In this document: positions 5,607 to 5,718 of the stretch, one piece after another | Numbering within the stretch: position 1 is the stretch's first letter | How the letters are laid out: each line of letters starts with the position of its first letter | From: an uncultured Collinsella sp. | Lineage (GTDB): Bacteria; Actinomycetota; Coriobacteriia; Coriobacteriales; Coriobacteriaceae | NCBI GenBank assembly: GCA_902464485.1 | Contig: CABQJJ010000099.1 | Coordinates: 1 to 5,718 of the forward strand | DNA: 5,718 nt | Reading direction: 5' to 3' | Translations under genes and position numbers: made by a program | The notes under the pieces: model-generated | Database searches by the model: none | The model's input: the letters and a program-made list of their open reading frames with translations, nothing else | Told to the model about the DNA's origin: nothing

Positions 5607-5718
5607 ATGGCCGATATCGAGGAACAGCCGTTGCCGCGCACGTTTGAGGAGTTCAACGAGCAACGCAAGGCGGCGTTTATTCGCGTCAAGGATTATAAGC
5701 AGGCGGGTAATCGCCTGG
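5607..5718 (+). CDS. N-terminal start of a second double-cubane-cluster / 2-hydroxyacyl-CoA dehydratase family protein (partial)
   Basis: ATG 5607 follows GAGGGGA (5594-5600) with 6-nt spacing and stays open to the window end (37 codons). After a short acidic head the sequence PLPRTFEEFNEQRKAAFIRV (8-27), then KDYKQAGNRL, resembles the opening of YjiM-like double-cubane-cluster proteins and related HgdB-type subunits. Those proteins begin with LP-x-x-F-(D/E)-(E/Q)-F-x-E-R-x-x-F-x-V-K-(D/E)-x-K-x-x-G and then a VG-x-(Y/F)CT motif, which here would fall just past the edge. Such proteins are ATP-activated, low-potential iron-sulfur reductases or dehydratases of anaerobes. The gene begins 76 nt after dppF on the same strand. 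The short fragment limits certainty, and a cryptic unrelated protein remains possible. Confidence 0.62.
   Translation, partial: MADIEEQPLPRTFEEFNEQRKAAFIRVKDYKQAGNRL

Noticed and set aside
4811..5689. Antisense open frame (292 codons) over dppF and the following spacer
   Set aside because: It is almost entirely opposite dppF, which has every ABC ATPase motif in frame. The antisense product shows no domain.

Overview
The window is about 60% G+C and densely coding, with every supported gene on the + strand. It reads like a chromosomal stretch of an anaerobic, high-G+C Gram-positive bacterium. A gut Coriobacteriia member of the Collinsella type is my best guess. That guess rests on codon and G+C style, a Tat-type lipoprotein signal, and neighbours from the anaerobic 2-hydroxyacyl-CoA dehydratase / double-cubane-cluster reductase family. 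No rRNA or other taxonomic marker is present to prove it.

Layout: (1) Positions 1-92 hold the last 29 codons of a gene whose C-terminus matches the 2-hydroxyacyl-CoA dehydratase D-component (HgdB/FldB/YjiM-like) family. (2) Positions 93-276 are a 184-bp intergenic leader. It contains a plausible intrinsic terminator for the upstream gene (124-151), a 10-codon candidate leader ORF (176-208), and immediately after that a perfect 12-bp stem-loop (209-241). (3) Positions 277-5530 hold a complete five-gene ABC importer of the dipeptide/oligopeptide/nickel (Dpp/Opp/Nik) class: a Tat-exported solute-binding lipoprotein, two permeases (DppB, DppC) and two ATPases (DppD, DppF). (4) Positions 5531-5606 are a short spacer. 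(5) Positions 5607-5718 hold the first 37 codons of a second gene whose N-terminus again resembles the double-cubane-cluster / 2-hydroxyacyl-CoA dehydratase family.

How the parts work together: the lipoprotein would capture a peptide-like ligand outside the membrane. DppB and DppC would form the channel, and DppD and DppF would hydrolyse ATP to drive import. The four genes from dppB to dppF are tightly packed (ATGA overlap, 3-nt gap, 11-nt overlap) and look translationally coupled. The binding-protein gene is separated from them by an 88-bp spacer containing a large GC-rich hairpin without a U-tract. This arrangement is expected to give more binding protein than membrane components. The flanking anaerobic reductase/dehydratase genes suggest, by inference only, that imported peptides or amino acids feed fermentation.

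I see no mobile element, CRISPR array, tRNA or rRNA. The transporter itself is a known type. The parts worth a second look are its setting between two related iron-sulfur enzyme genes, the RNA structures bracketing the binding-protein gene, and the asymmetric ATPase pair.
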